Assembly (NCBI GenBank): GCA_016758965.1
Contig: JAEPRB010000236.1
Coordinates: forward strand, 1-61,672
From: Circinella minor
Lineage: Eukaryota; Mucoromycota; Mucoromycetes; Mucorales; Lichtheimiaceae
Length of the DNA: 61,672 nucleotides
Direction of reading: 5' to 3'
Under the pieces are notes generated by a model. That model was not told where the DNA came from, did no database searches, and saw only the letters and a program-made list of their open reading frames with translations. Numbering within the stretch: the first letter of the stretch is position 1; each line of letters opens with the position of its first letter. The position numbers and the translations under genes are program-made. Positions 23,439 through 34,556 of the stretch are shown piece by piece.

Positions 23439-24516
23439 TTCCTATCGTCGTGTTGCTAGTATTATTTATTTTTTTTGATTAAGTAAATAAAATTTGGTTG
23501 TGATGATCCCAAAAGATTTACTCGTGAACTCTTATAATTGAGCGATTGACAATTGTCTTTCAATGAATTCTTTCTCTCTTTCTTTAATTGTAAAGCAAAA
23601 AAGTTATGGTTCTAAAAAGAAAGATTAAATTGAGAGGCATGGCCTACCTAAATTGAGTGAGTTATATACATATTCGACGTAACACAAACTATTTTTTCAA
23701 AAGTCCTTGTTGTGTTGGTGGCCATCAAGTTCTAGTATTTTTTTTAAAAAAATATGTTATAAAATAAATATTTATTGAAGCTTATGCTTATTTTTCTAAT
23801 ACTAACCCATAGCTACTTAACTAAATTTATTGTTCACCGTTGGATTCATGACATAGACATTATTAATCAACTACTAAAGTTTCTTTCACTTTGTTTTACT
23901 ATACTACGTAAATACAGTTTTATGTCAGATTTTATATAATCCCAGTGTTACTACGTATGTATCTTTATGAAATAGGTTCATAATTTATTTCCCTTACCTT
24001 CACGATACAGATATAAGACTAAAATAGATTATGTAAGTACTACAATGGTGTTTCAGAATAATATAGTTTATTGTTACATACGTATATATATCTATAATAT
24101 GTTTTTCTTTTATTTACACCTAGAATCACTCGAATTTAGAATACTTTTAATCCTCCCACCTATCCACTTTTGGAAAAAAAAAATACTTTAATGTTTAAGA
24201 ATTATATATTAGTCATTATCAGTTATTTTGACTGATCGAAAACCCTTCCCTTTTCTTTTTGTAAAAAAAAATGTTGGATTCACTGAAATGTTGTCCTGAT
24301 AAAGTTATATTTAGGCAAAAAAAAAAAAAAAAAAAAGACAAGTATATTTTTTGGTACTATTTCAATTTAATATACTTTTTTTTTTTAAAAAACGGAATTG
24401 ATATCGTGTAAGTTAAACATTTTCTATATACCGATATGAACTTTAATATGTATGACTTAATGAGTCATTAAGAGTACTACGTATATTTTTATTATTACCC
24501 AACGAAGAACAAGTAA
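23439..24516. other. intergenic, no gene
   Basis: AT-rich spacer with A/T homopolymers. No coding frame or repeat I can support. Confidence 0.45.
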
Positions 24517-24699
24517 TTATACATACATATCAAGACCTCTTACGGCCAAATCAGTAGCCATTAAAAAGTCAACCTTATGATCACGGAAACGTTCAAGTGC
24601 TTCAAGACGTTGTTCTTGTGTAAGATTACCATGAAGTTCACCAGCATTCAATCCTAATAAACCAAACAAAATTTTCATACGTAGTGAAAACTTGAACAT
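24517..24699 (-). pseudogene. isolated exon of a DRS1/DDX27-like DEAD-box RNA helicase
   Basis: About 55 codons read RMKILFGLLGLNAGELHGNL then TQEQRLEALERFRDHKVDF and LMATDLAVRGLD. This is the helicase C-domain block (motifs IV-V) of the ribosome-biogenesis helicase DRS1/DDX27, which typically has ELHGNLTQ.QRLEAL. The similarity stops at a perfect splice donor (GTATGT), and no following exon is found in the next kilobase. Upstream, the first residues (MFKFSL) no longer match. It is therefore a lone exon duplicated at the DNA level, not a retrocopy. It lies 260 bp from the start of the divergent dehydrogenase gene. Confidence 0.8.
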
Positions 24700-24854
24700 T
24701 TAGAGTGATACGTATTTGTTTTTTAAAAAAAAAGTCGCACGGGTTACTTTTTGACTTGTCCGGAAAATTACTGCACTGATCCGACTTTCCCCCAACAGTA
24801 AACTAGGGCGGCAACAGTCACTTGTGGAAAAAAAAACCCCCTAATTTCCCTTCA

Positions 24855-24864
24855 TATATAAAAG
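24855..24864 (+). promoter_or_regulatory. TATA box of the hydroxyacid dehydrogenase gene
   Basis: TATATAAAAG lies 96 bp upstream of the ATG at 24960, followed by a pyrimidine-rich leader ending CTCTCTCTCAGAACATG. Position and sequence fit a core promoter. Confidence 0.5.
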
Positions 24865-24959
24865 ATGTGGATTCTTTTTATCCATGATGTTGCGCGATAA
24901 CAGCTTTTAAAACCGTTTTCTTTTTTTTTTTTTTTTTCTTCTCTTCTCTCTCTCAGAAC

Positions 24960-25186
24960 ATGTCTATCAATTCTTCTCCACGTGGTTTAATCGTTGGTGC
25001 TATCAATTTTGCTACCAAAGAACTTGATGAATTACGTAGTATTGTTCCTATTGAATATATTTCATCAAAAACAAGAAATGAATTTTTTGAAGACTGTCAA
25101 ACAAAATATAAGGATGTAGAAGTTGTCTTTATAGGTATTTCTGTAAGTTTATATTATTTTAATTTTAAACTAAAAGGTCTTATTTA

Positions 25187-25226
<40 letters not shown>

Positions 25227-26571
25227 TAAATACTTTTTTCATTATCTATATATGTAGTCTGTTGGTCCCTTTAACAAAGAATTTGTTGATAAACTTCCTC
25301 CAAAGTAATTCTATAATCTTGGTTTGAATAGATGGATTAAAACATAGATCTTTAAATAAAAACGTGGGAACTCATGCTTGGGTGGGGTTATTCTTTCTCC
25401 CACTCTCTCTCTCTTTTTTTTTTTTTTTAGAACAAAGTTTATCACTTTTCATGCCGCTGGATATGATGGTTTAGATATCGAAGCATGTGATGCAAGAGGT
25501 ATTCGTGTATCTAATACACCTTCCGCTGTTGATGCAGTAAGTTTTCCATTCCCTGGGGGGGGGGATTAAAGTATTAAGTTATATGATTAATTTAAACTAA
25601 ACATTGTCATTAGGCAACTGCTGATATTGCTTGTATCTTGATTTTAAGTGGATTCCGTAATGCTTATCAAGCTGAACATAACTTGCGTGAAGGTAAGACC
25701 GTAAATCCAAGATGGATATTATAAATCAATATTATTTTGGTAATAATTTTTTTCTTTTTTAGGACGTTGGAGAAATGGTGTTAGTCTTGGTCATGATCCT
25801 GAAGGCAAAATATTAGGTATATTGGGACTTGGTGGTATCGGTAAAGCTGTTGCTAAACGTATGCATGGTTTTGATATGAAAATTCAATATCATAATAGAA
25901 CACGTCAATCTCCTGAAGGTAATGAATTCTTCCATCCTAGTTCACATTATATAAATGATTCGTAGAAATAATCACGTCATCTTACTCTTTAATATGAACA
26001 TTAAAAAAACTTTTTTTTTTTTTTTTTTTTTTTTTTAGTTGAAAAACAATATAATGCAACCTATGTTGATTTCGAAACTCTTTTAAAAACTTCAGATTGT
26101 ATTTATGTTAGTGTTCCACTTTCCAAAGCAACTTTCCATCTTTTAGATTCTCCTCAATTTGCAATGATGAAGGATGGTGTTATTATTGTTAATACTGCTC
26201 GTGGAAAAGTTATTAATGAGAATGCATTAGTAAACGGATTAGAGAATGGCAAAGTGAGTGCTGTTGGTTTGGATGTTTATGAAGGAGTGAGTATATATAT
26301 AATTTCCTTTTGATGATATGAAAACTATTTTGAGGGAAAAAGAGGTTTAAGAACTAAAAAAAAAAAAAAACTTTAAATTCAGGAACCGCATGTAATTCAT
26401 CCAGGATTACTTTCACATCCACATTCTACTCTTTTACCTCATATTGGAACATATAGTAAAGAAACAATGTATAAAATGGAATTAGTTTGTTTACAAAACT
26501 TTAATGCTGCTTTAACAAAAAATACTTTGATTACTCCTATTCCTGAACATTATCATCATTTTAAAAAATAA
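24960..26571 (+). CDS. D-isomer-specific 2-hydroxyacid dehydrogenase (glyoxylate/hydroxypyruvate reductase type), 335 aa
   Basis: Seven exons, 24960-25142, 25258-25304, 25431-25536, 25614-25692, 25763-25918, 26039-26286 and 26383-26571, total 1008 nt with every joint in frame. The NAD(P)-binding Rossmann motif GLGGIG lies at residues 160-165. The substrate segment TFHAAGYDGLD is typical of fungal enzymes of this type. The catalytic triad is present: Arg245 in NTARGKV, the Glu in DVYEGEP (272-274) and His293 in LLPHIGT. The enzyme should reduce glyoxylate, hydroxypyruvate or a related 2-keto acid with NAD(P)H, as yeast Gor1 does. Cofactor preference and exact substrate cannot be read from sequence. 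A TATA box sits 96 bp upstream. Confidence 0.93.
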
Positions 26572-26732
26572 ATTTAGTCTAATTAATAACAAAATATATA
26601 TTAAAAGAATATATATATACCTATACCTATATAAAATATTTATTATACAGAAAAAAAAAAAGATCTATCAAAATGGAGAATGTATAGTGGTGTAGTAAGA
26701 ATAATAAGAAAAAAAAAGATGATGCTGTTTTA

Positions 26733-26820
26733 AATAATAATAATAATAATAATAATAATGAAATGATTATACATGCAAGTTAACGCGATATACAATAATA
26801 ATAATAATAATAATAATAAA
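26733..26820. repeat. two (TAA)n microsatellites in a convergent 3' spacer
   Basis: Trinucleotide runs at about 26734-26759 and 26793-26819 lie between the ends of the dehydrogenase (+) and the pseudokinase gene (-). A short (TTG)n follows near 26881-26897. Confidence 0.8.
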
Positions 26821-26956
26821 AAATATTAAACCATGAAAAAAAAGATGTATGAGTGAATAATGATAATATAAAAGAGGAAATGTTGTTGTTGTTGTTGATA
26901 TTTATACAAAAAAGGAATTTTTTTTTTTTTTTTGTTTATGAAAAAATGTTTCGTCA

Positions 26957-29517
26957 TCATCGAGCAAGTGCTCGTTGTGGTCGATTTGTGTTTATATGAT
27001 TTGTATGAAGATGAGCCAGCTCTTGATAAGGTCGTTTAGGTGGTGGATAAGGTCCTTCAACTAATAATAGCATCATACCAGTTAATATCCGTTTCAATTT
27101 TTTTTCGTCGTGAGATTTTATTTTGATTGGTATGCTTGTATCTATTGGTGGTGGTAGTACCCCTCGTCGTGGTACTTCTGTAATTATATCATCTTGGTCT
27201 TGTTGTTGTTGTTGACTTGTTTGCGTAGTAGTAGGACGATGTAATGTCGATGAAGATGGTGCTGTCGTAGTAATTATAGGAGGTACTCGTTGTGAGATGT
27301 TATTATTATTATTATTATCAACAGGTGATGAAGGAACGGATACTTTATATGGTTTTAACCATGGATGAAAAAGTACTAAATCTAAAGAAGCACGCGTTGT
27401 ATCGGGCGCAAGCATTCGGCGCAGTAAATCCTTTGCATCTATTTTTAATAAAAAGGATAAATTAAATTTAGTACAACGCTCATCTCTTAATTATTTTCTA
27501 TTATTCATTGGTAAACCCATTACAAAAAAAAATAAAAAATGTAACATCGTTATTTTTTATTTACCTTCAGATAAGTGTGCTGGAATACTAAAGTCAGCAC
27601 TTAACATTTTTTTGAACAATTTCCGATCAGTTGAAGCAACGAAAGGATATTTACCAACAAGCATACGATAAAGTGAAATACCAAGTACCCATACATCTGC
27701 TAATCCATGATTATACATTCCATGAGTAGATAACTCAGGTGGTATATATTGTGAATTTCTATAAAAAAAAAAAATTAATTAGCATATGAAGAAAAGTTAC
27801 ATGTACGACAAAGAATAACAATAACAGTTGATATTAAAAATACATACCCACAAAATTTATGATATTCTGCTTGATTATTCATACAAAGACGTATGGATTG
27901 AACATTATCTTGAACATTAAATATAATATCCATTTCCTTGGGTATCAAATCTTTATGTTCCATTTGAAAATTATAAGCAGCTTGAACCATTTTAACAAAT
28001 TTGCGTCGACATTTTGTTTCATCACCAATCATATTAGCTCGGAATTGTGGTTCTCCACGTTTGGATTGAGTAGATGATGTAGATAATGGTATTATTGTAT
28101 TAGCAGGTAAAACAGGAGGTGGATGATAAGAAGCAGCAGAAGAAGAAGATGTTGTAGATGAATCTGTTTCATTACTACTGGTGGAAATACGTTTTTCATC
28201 ATTAGTGTTATTGTCATTAAATACGAGAGACTGAGGTCTTGCACGAGATTGAGTTGAGTCGGTCATGATCGTATCGCTTTCTTCTAAAATTGTATATAAT
28301 AATCGAGCTGTACGGTCATCAATCGATCCGGTCGATTGTCGAAGATGTCGGCGCTAAAATAAAAAACAAAAAAAAAATTATTTGTTAGAGAAAGAGAAAA
28401 AAAAAGAAAAGAGGCAAAAAAAAAAAAAGAAAAAGTGTTGTATACATGTGTATCAATAACACAGTTCCTGATATAATTGTGTAACCATTATGATCATTTT
28501 CGGATGACGCGGTTCCGGAATAGTAATATAGTTGTTGTTTATATTTTTTTTTTTTTGAGGGGTGTGGGAAAGAAAGACAGTGAGAGAATGAATGATGTCA
28601 ATATATAGCAAATGAATAACGGAAGACAAGAAGGGACGGAGGGGGAGGGGGGCGCGGTGTATAAGAAGGGAAGGGAGTACAAAAGCGGTTTCAAAGGGAA
28701 AACGGGGTGTACAAAAATGGCATGTATATATATATATATATGTTATGCTTTGTGCGTGAGTGAGTGAGTGTGAGTGAGTGTGAAATGTTATGTTATTGAA
28801 AGAATAATGATTTTTTTAACAAATAAATATGCAAAAGAAAAAAGGTTAAATGTGGAGAAAAAAAAAAAAAAAAAGGGACAAAGAAAGCACTGACCAAGAA
28901 TGGGATTTACCCGCTCATGCAGCAATCAAACATTTATACAACAGCTAAATATTACATCTTCCATACCGCATATATAGATTACATATAAAACATCATTTTA
29001 TCATATGTTTATATATAATATATATATAAATTCATTCCGCATATTACAATTATTTACATCAAAAGAAATTCGGAATTGAAGTTTTTTTCTTTACCTGAGA
29101 TGTCGGAGCGGATTCCGTTTGGGGCGCGATACGTTTAGCACGCGTGAAACGACTACTACTACTACTACTACTACTGCTGCTACTACTGCTCCCATTCGAT
29201 TCCGATGAAAACCGGCCATTTCCATTACTATTGTTGCTGTTATTATTATTACTAGTGTTATTGTTGTTGGTATCTTGATTTCCACCCAAAATGGGTGGTA
29301 AAGGAGGTCGATCAGGTGAAAGACCAGGAAAATTTTGTTTTTTTGAAGATGAAAATGTTTTTCGTATTCGTTTCCACCAAGATTTGACTGAACTTGATGA
29401 ACGTTTATTACTGTCGTTGCTATGGTTACTGTAATCGTCTATTATATTTATATTTATATTTGTCGTTTGTTGTTGTTGTTGTTGCGGTGGATGTGATCCG
29501 AGCGAAAATCGCGGCAT
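26957..29517 (-). CDS. Tribbles-like pseudokinase with disordered N-terminus (model ~534 aa)
   Basis: Exons 29517-29095, 28353-27848, 27758-27565 and 27438-26957 join in frame (1605 nt). Exon 1 is low complexity (Gln, Asn, Ser runs) with a WWKRIRKTF basic patch. Exon 2 leads to HKDLIPKEMDIIF at about residue 274, a degraded HRDLKxxN catalytic loop with Asn lost. IRLCMNNQ stands where DFG should be. Then come FCGNSQYIPPELS (activation-segment end), LADVWVLGISLYRMLVGKYPF (subdomain IX) and DAKDLLRRMLAPDTTRAS (subdomain XI). The protein therefore appears unable to bind Mg-ATP normally, like Tribbles adaptors, which scaffold ubiquitin ligases and MAP-kinase kinases. The N-lobe (glycine loop, VAIK lysine) is not visible; it may lie in an unresolved exon in the unusually long 741-bp first intron. 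Exons 2-4 are better supported than their link to exon 1. Confidence 0.72.
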
Positions 29518-32500
29518 CCTCTGGTGCCATTTAAAACGTGTTTTTTTTTAACCGCTCACACTTCAAAAAAAAAAAAAGCACAAGGCACAATCACGCAGAA
29601 AACGTAGCAGAAAGAAGGGAAAAAAAAAGAAAGAAGAAAAAGAAGAAGAAAAAAAAAAAAGAGGGAAAATAAAAATAAATAAATGTGTGGACAAGAAAAG
29701 AAAATAAACAAGTTTTTTTTTTCGTGGCCGCTAATATTCAGTTCTCTTAAATCACTATAACTTATATTCTCAATTGTAACGGCTTTTCCCCATTATCGAT
29801 TTTTAACTCTTATATTTATAACCACTCGAGCCTATTTTACAAATCCGGTAATTGCCCACCCGTTTCTTCATTGCGTATTTCCTCGGCAACGGGCCTCGTT
29901 CCCCGTAACCTCCGATAATAATCAACACGTTATCTTGTTATAATTTCACTTGATATCATATAAAACTTTTCGGGGAAAAAAAAAAAAACTTCAAGCATTA
30001 TATAAACAGATTTCATTTCCTTTCTTAATATTCAAATCCAAAGTCAAAAAAAAAAAAAAAATAGTACTGAAAAATCTGTTTTTTTTTTTGTCACATTTTT
30101 TTTATTATAACAATATAAAAAGCATGGTTGTACAAATCCGAGGCATCTTTATTTTTATTTTTATTTTGTTTGTGATGTTATTATTATTATTATTATTATT
30201 ATTATCATGATTTTTTTTTTGTTTTCTTCATGTTCTTCTTTCTTTTTTTTTTTGTTTTCCCGCTCTTATAGATCTTTTCAGGAGTAGAAGGAAACCTTAA
30301 TGGATTTGCACTATTTTTCACTTTGTGGCAAAATGCGCGGTGATATCTGCCACGTTTTTTTTTTTTTTAAGTTCTCTTTCTTTCTTTTTATTTTTTATGT
30401 CACTAAAGGAGTAAAAAAAATGTGGGGGGGGGGTATTATTATTAGTTGGTTTGGTTTGTAATCCTTTTCCAACTTTTTTTTTTTTTTTTGAAACAAGCAA
30501 TGATCAACTATTTCTCAATGATTTATTTTTGTTAATTCGGTTCTTTTAAAGCGTGACAAAAAGAAAACTGGCTTAAACTCTATAATATATTTATTATAGG
30601 TTGATCCTCAAGTTTTCCAGATTTGCTCTCCCTAAGTGTCTTGGCTAAAATATAATAAAAATTGTTGTTTATTTGTTACTTTTGTTTACTATACTATCTA
30701 GAATTCCTAAAAGAAGCTTTTTTTTTTCAAGTTTCTTCTCCTCTTTACTATAATGAATAATATATATATATATATATATAGGTAACCATCTTATCTTGAT
30801 GGAATAATTATTGTAATTTGTTTATATTTACTTGATTGATAATGGCTCAATTCCAAAACATTCCCCAATTAGTATTAAATAAATAAATAAATAAAAAGAG
30901 GTAATCAATTATATAATATAACCAACATGAAAGCAGGTTGGGTGATCGGCAACAAAAAAAAAAAAAACAATTCGTGTCACCATAACCACGTTTCCAAGTA
31001 TAGAGTCCCTCGAAATTTACTAAACGCCTTTTTTTTTTGGTGTAATGATGGCGATTTTCTTTCTCTCATCCAATTTTTTTTTTTTTTTTTTTATATTCGT
31101 CAATTATTTTATTGTATGTTTTAAATCATTCTAACTTTGAATTTGGACAGTATGTAATATATTATAACATACGGGTCAAAAATATTTACTATTAAGCCAT
31201 CGAAATGATTTCCCTCTTTCATTTTGGGGGGTTGATGTACAAAAAAAAAAAAAAGGGGAGAACTTTGTTGTAAAAAAAAAAACATGATAAACCGATTGAC
31301 TGTAAAAAAAAAAAAAGGGTACACTTTATAATATTATTCTGACAGCATTAAATAAAATTGTTACTACAAATATATAATTAAAAACAAAAATAAACTACTT
31401 TTCTTTATATATTAATAACTACGGTAGTACTACTACTACTATTGTCATTAATTTTATATAACATAAAAAAAAGTTATATATATGATTGCAGTTTATTTCA
31501 TTTGTGATTATTAGTACTATAGCAACAGTAAACTTTTTTTTTTCTCTCTCTCTTCCGTACATTAGTTATCTAATAGCATATATAGTCAGTATAGAAGTTA
31601 AAGGAGAAGGTGTTACTTTATTATGGCCAAGTAAAAAAAAAAAAAAAGCCAATTACACTTTTTTTTTTTTTTTGTCATATTAAGATACCTGGGTAACCCT
31701 GGTTTTACTAACATTTCATTAATCATTATCCGATGGGCAAAACCAATTTATATTGAAATGAAATTTTTTTTTAAAAAAACAACAAATCATATTAGTTTAT
31801 AAACTATCCTAATTTATCTATCTTACGTAAAAAAGCAAAAATGTAGTTTGGCGTATTGGAAAAATTGATTTTTAGTTTTCCTGTAGAAACAACGGGGATG
31901 GGATCGGATAACATAATAATCATAAAAGATGATTCTTTTCTAAACTCACATCAATGGGTGATGATTAATATAATACTGCTTTTATATAAATATATAAACG
32001 AAATAACGACGGGATCCATCGGTAGGAGCCGAAGATATGAAATGTTTTAAGAAAAGTCATGCTTGGTCAGTTAACCTTGATAAAATATTTAATATGGAGT
32101 AAATTATGACATTTTACCAGCTGTATAGAAAGTTAAAATATTATATTTGTCAACATTATTTGAGTATATTATTATTAGTAACAGATTAAAAATATTACTA
32201 TGATTTACTACATAATTGGACAAACAAAAACACATTTTTATTAAAAATCATGCCATATGATTATATTATAATTTCTTGTTTGAACCCCCCCCCTCCCCCT
32301 ACTAACAAAGATTGGTCATCACTGTTGTGTATTTTTTTTTTTTTTTTTGTACACATACCTGATCGGAACCACGGATACGGAACTACTATATAATCTTCAT
32401 TAACAGTTGGGCGTACCTTGATTTTCAATAACAAATAATAATAGTAATAATAATGATAAAACATATTCACTATAAATCGTTGGCGTATCCTAAATTTCAG

Positions 32501-33725
32501 CTTTGACGCCTTAATGGGGTTCTTTTCAGGATGGCGAGAATCATGTATAATTAGTACAGTATTGTAAAAATATCCTGTCATAATTATGTTAAACTTGCTA
32601 GTGTTAACATCGCATCAAACCGAAGTTTATATAAAAACTTTAAAACTATAAAAATTAAAGTTGGTTTGATTTACGGAAATGTTCTCCTTGAAAAAAAAGA
32701 AAACAAAAGCAAAAAATGATTTACCTGGGTATATCTTTTACATGCAAGGTTTAATTATTTGAGATATTGGATTTACAAAACAAAAAACTTTTTTTTTTTT
32801 ATAACATACACGTGAAATATCATTTTTTTTTTTTTTTTTTAGAAAATCAAAAAAGGTTATGTACAATATGAATTTGACAAATATGTTTTGTACTCTTATA
32901 GTTATTTAGAATACATATAATGTCCAGGGGGGAGGGGGTTAGGGGAAGGAGAGTGAATAGAAAAAGACCACTACCACCAGTCGAAATCATTTCCGACAGA
33001 TACGGACCACCGAGTTATGTAATACGAAGACAACAGATATGTTATACATTACCGCGTGGAACATGAGTCGGACCAATGTTGTATTGGATAAAAAGATCCC
33101 GGTAAAAACTCTTGGTGCCTAAATACTTTATATTACACTCTCCAAAGGTTATACACTGGTCATTTTATTTTATTAAGAAATAAAAAGATAAGATAATGTT
33201 AGTATCAGTAAACGCAATTGGATATAAAGTAAATCTCTCCCCCCCCTTGAAAAGAACGATTTACTGCTAAATGGTTATTTTTTAGGAGTGACAAATATTA
33301 CAGGTTCGGTTATTTTTTTTTTTTTGGGGGCGCGTTTGCTATTAATGCGTAATATCAAAGATTGCTAAAAGTCGAGCGACGGATATAGAACATATTAAGG
33401 AATGACGGATTATTAGATGATACGCATTTTCTTTTATATCATGGTGTAGTTATTATTATTATTATTATTACTATTGACCTTAAAATTGTCTTTTGGTTCT
33501 AAGCATAATAAAAGAAAGGAGAGGAAATTCTTTTTTATATCTCAAACCCTTTTCTCGGTTGTGAATGAAAATATATATATATATATATATATTCAAAAGA
33601 TTACATACACTATATAGGTTCAAGGAACAGAGAGAAAAAAAAAATATAATTGACAAATGTACAATTTTCACTTCAATTTACTTCATAGTTTTTCTTAAAG
33701 TTAAATCTCCAAAACGATTTCTTTC

Positions 33726-33739
33726 GTTACCATGGTAAC
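33726..33739. promoter_or_regulatory. perfect RFX-type X-box palindrome
   Basis: GTTACCATGGTAAC is a 14-bp perfect palindrome matching the RFX/Crt1 X-box consensus (GTNRCC plus RGYAAC). It lies about 320 bp upstream of the QCR8 start and 17 bp from a CRE. RFX factors in fungi control DNA-damage and cell-cycle genes. A link to QCR8 is only positional. Confidence 0.45.
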
Positions 33740-33755
33740 TGAAGATAAAAAGACG

Positions 33756-33763
33756 TGACGTCA
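33756..33763. promoter_or_regulatory. CRE palindrome TGACGTCA
   Basis: Perfect 8-bp ATF/CREB (bZIP) site, about 295 bp upstream of the QCR8 start. Sites of this kind bind Atf1/Sko1-type stress regulators in fungi. Function here is inferred. Confidence 0.45.
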
Positions 33764-34057
33764 AATAATCTCGAAAATTTCGGCCCCCTACTTTGTGTGT
33801 GGTTGTGTGGGTTGAAAAAACAATTTCATTTTGCGACAAAGAAGTCTTTTTCTTTACGTTTCTTCGGATAACCCCCAACTCTTTTTTTTTTTTTTTTACA
33901 ACTTAAAACAATAAAGGTATATAAAAAAATATACAGAATAAAAAAATATCATTGAGTTATATCTATACATGAAAAAAAAATACTTTTTTTTTTTTTACTG
34001 GATGCCATTATTTTATTTATTAATTAACCACATGATTTTTATAGACTATATAAAACA

Positions 34058-34556
34058 ATGGGTGGCGCTGGCGGAAAATCTTATATGGGCTGGTAACGTG
34101 TTTTATTTATTTTGTTCATTGGTGTCATTTTGTTTGAAATGATAAATTGAAGAAAAAAATATCTAAATAACTTAATTTCTTTTTAATTACCATGGAATAA
34201 TATAGGTGGGGTAACATGGGTAGCCCTACTCAACGTGTATGTTATAATTAAAAACGATAACGACCAATGATAAATAAATAGCCAGATAATGTTTTTAACA
34301 AGTTAAAAAAACTTAATTTTTTTTTTTATATATATATATATAGGGTGTTGTAACCTACCTTCTTTCACCATTTGAACAAAAGCCTTTCGCAGGTGCTCTT
34401 CACAATGCTATTTTCAACACTGCTCGTCGTACTGCTTCCCAAGTTCCATACGTTGGTGTTGCTTTCGGTATTGGTTACTTCATTTATAGCACTGCCAATG
34501 CCAAACACGCTTACTTGACCTCCAAGGCTGGTCACGCTGAAGCTGAAGGTCATTAG
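34058..34556 (+). CDS. QCR8: cytochrome bc1 complex subunit 8
   Basis: Exons 34058-34092, 34206-34236 and 34344-34556 encode 92 residues. The N-terminus MGGAGGKSYMGWWGNMGSP and the block LLSPFEQKPFAGALHNAIFN match Qcr8 (yeast: MGPPSGKTYMGWWGHMG and SPYAQKPLQGIFHNAVFN). A single membrane helix follows (VPYVGVAFGIGYFIYS). The protein is a supernumerary subunit of complex III, inserted in the inner membrane next to cytochrome b and involved in the quinone site. Length equals yeast (94). Codon bias is strong and C-ending, as for the ribosomal protein genes. Confidence 0.95.

Larger units (their letters stand above)
29518..34057. other. 4.5-kb mostly gene-free AT-rich region
   Basis: The first few hundred bases hold the presumed pseudokinase promoter, with purine-rich tracts at 29600-29660. 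Beyond that I see homopolymers, TA arrays, G/C homopolymer patches and short frames without protein-like composition. Around 32370-32581 on the minus strand there are two short protein-like segments (SRHPEKNPIKAS and VNEDYIVVPYPWF) bounded by splice-like sites, possibly gene debris. The last 330 bp precede QCR8 and contain the motifs listed separately. Confidence 0.4.

Noticed and set aside
25190..25225. Long TA array in an intron of the dehydrogenase gene
   Set aside because: Simple (TA)n low-complexity sequence, common across the window; no evidence of function.
28441..28530. Protein-like segment IPEPRHPKMIIMVTQLYQEL on the minus strand in the long pseudokinase intron
   Set aside because: It resembles a kinase N-lobe helix, but no AG acceptor precedes it and the frame stops shortly after; I could not join it to the flanking exons.
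32261..32581. Minus-strand frame of 106 codons with SRHPEKNPIKAS
   Set aside because: Interrupted by a run of Tyr codons from ATT repeats and by poly-Lys; no family recognised, so left as possible debris.
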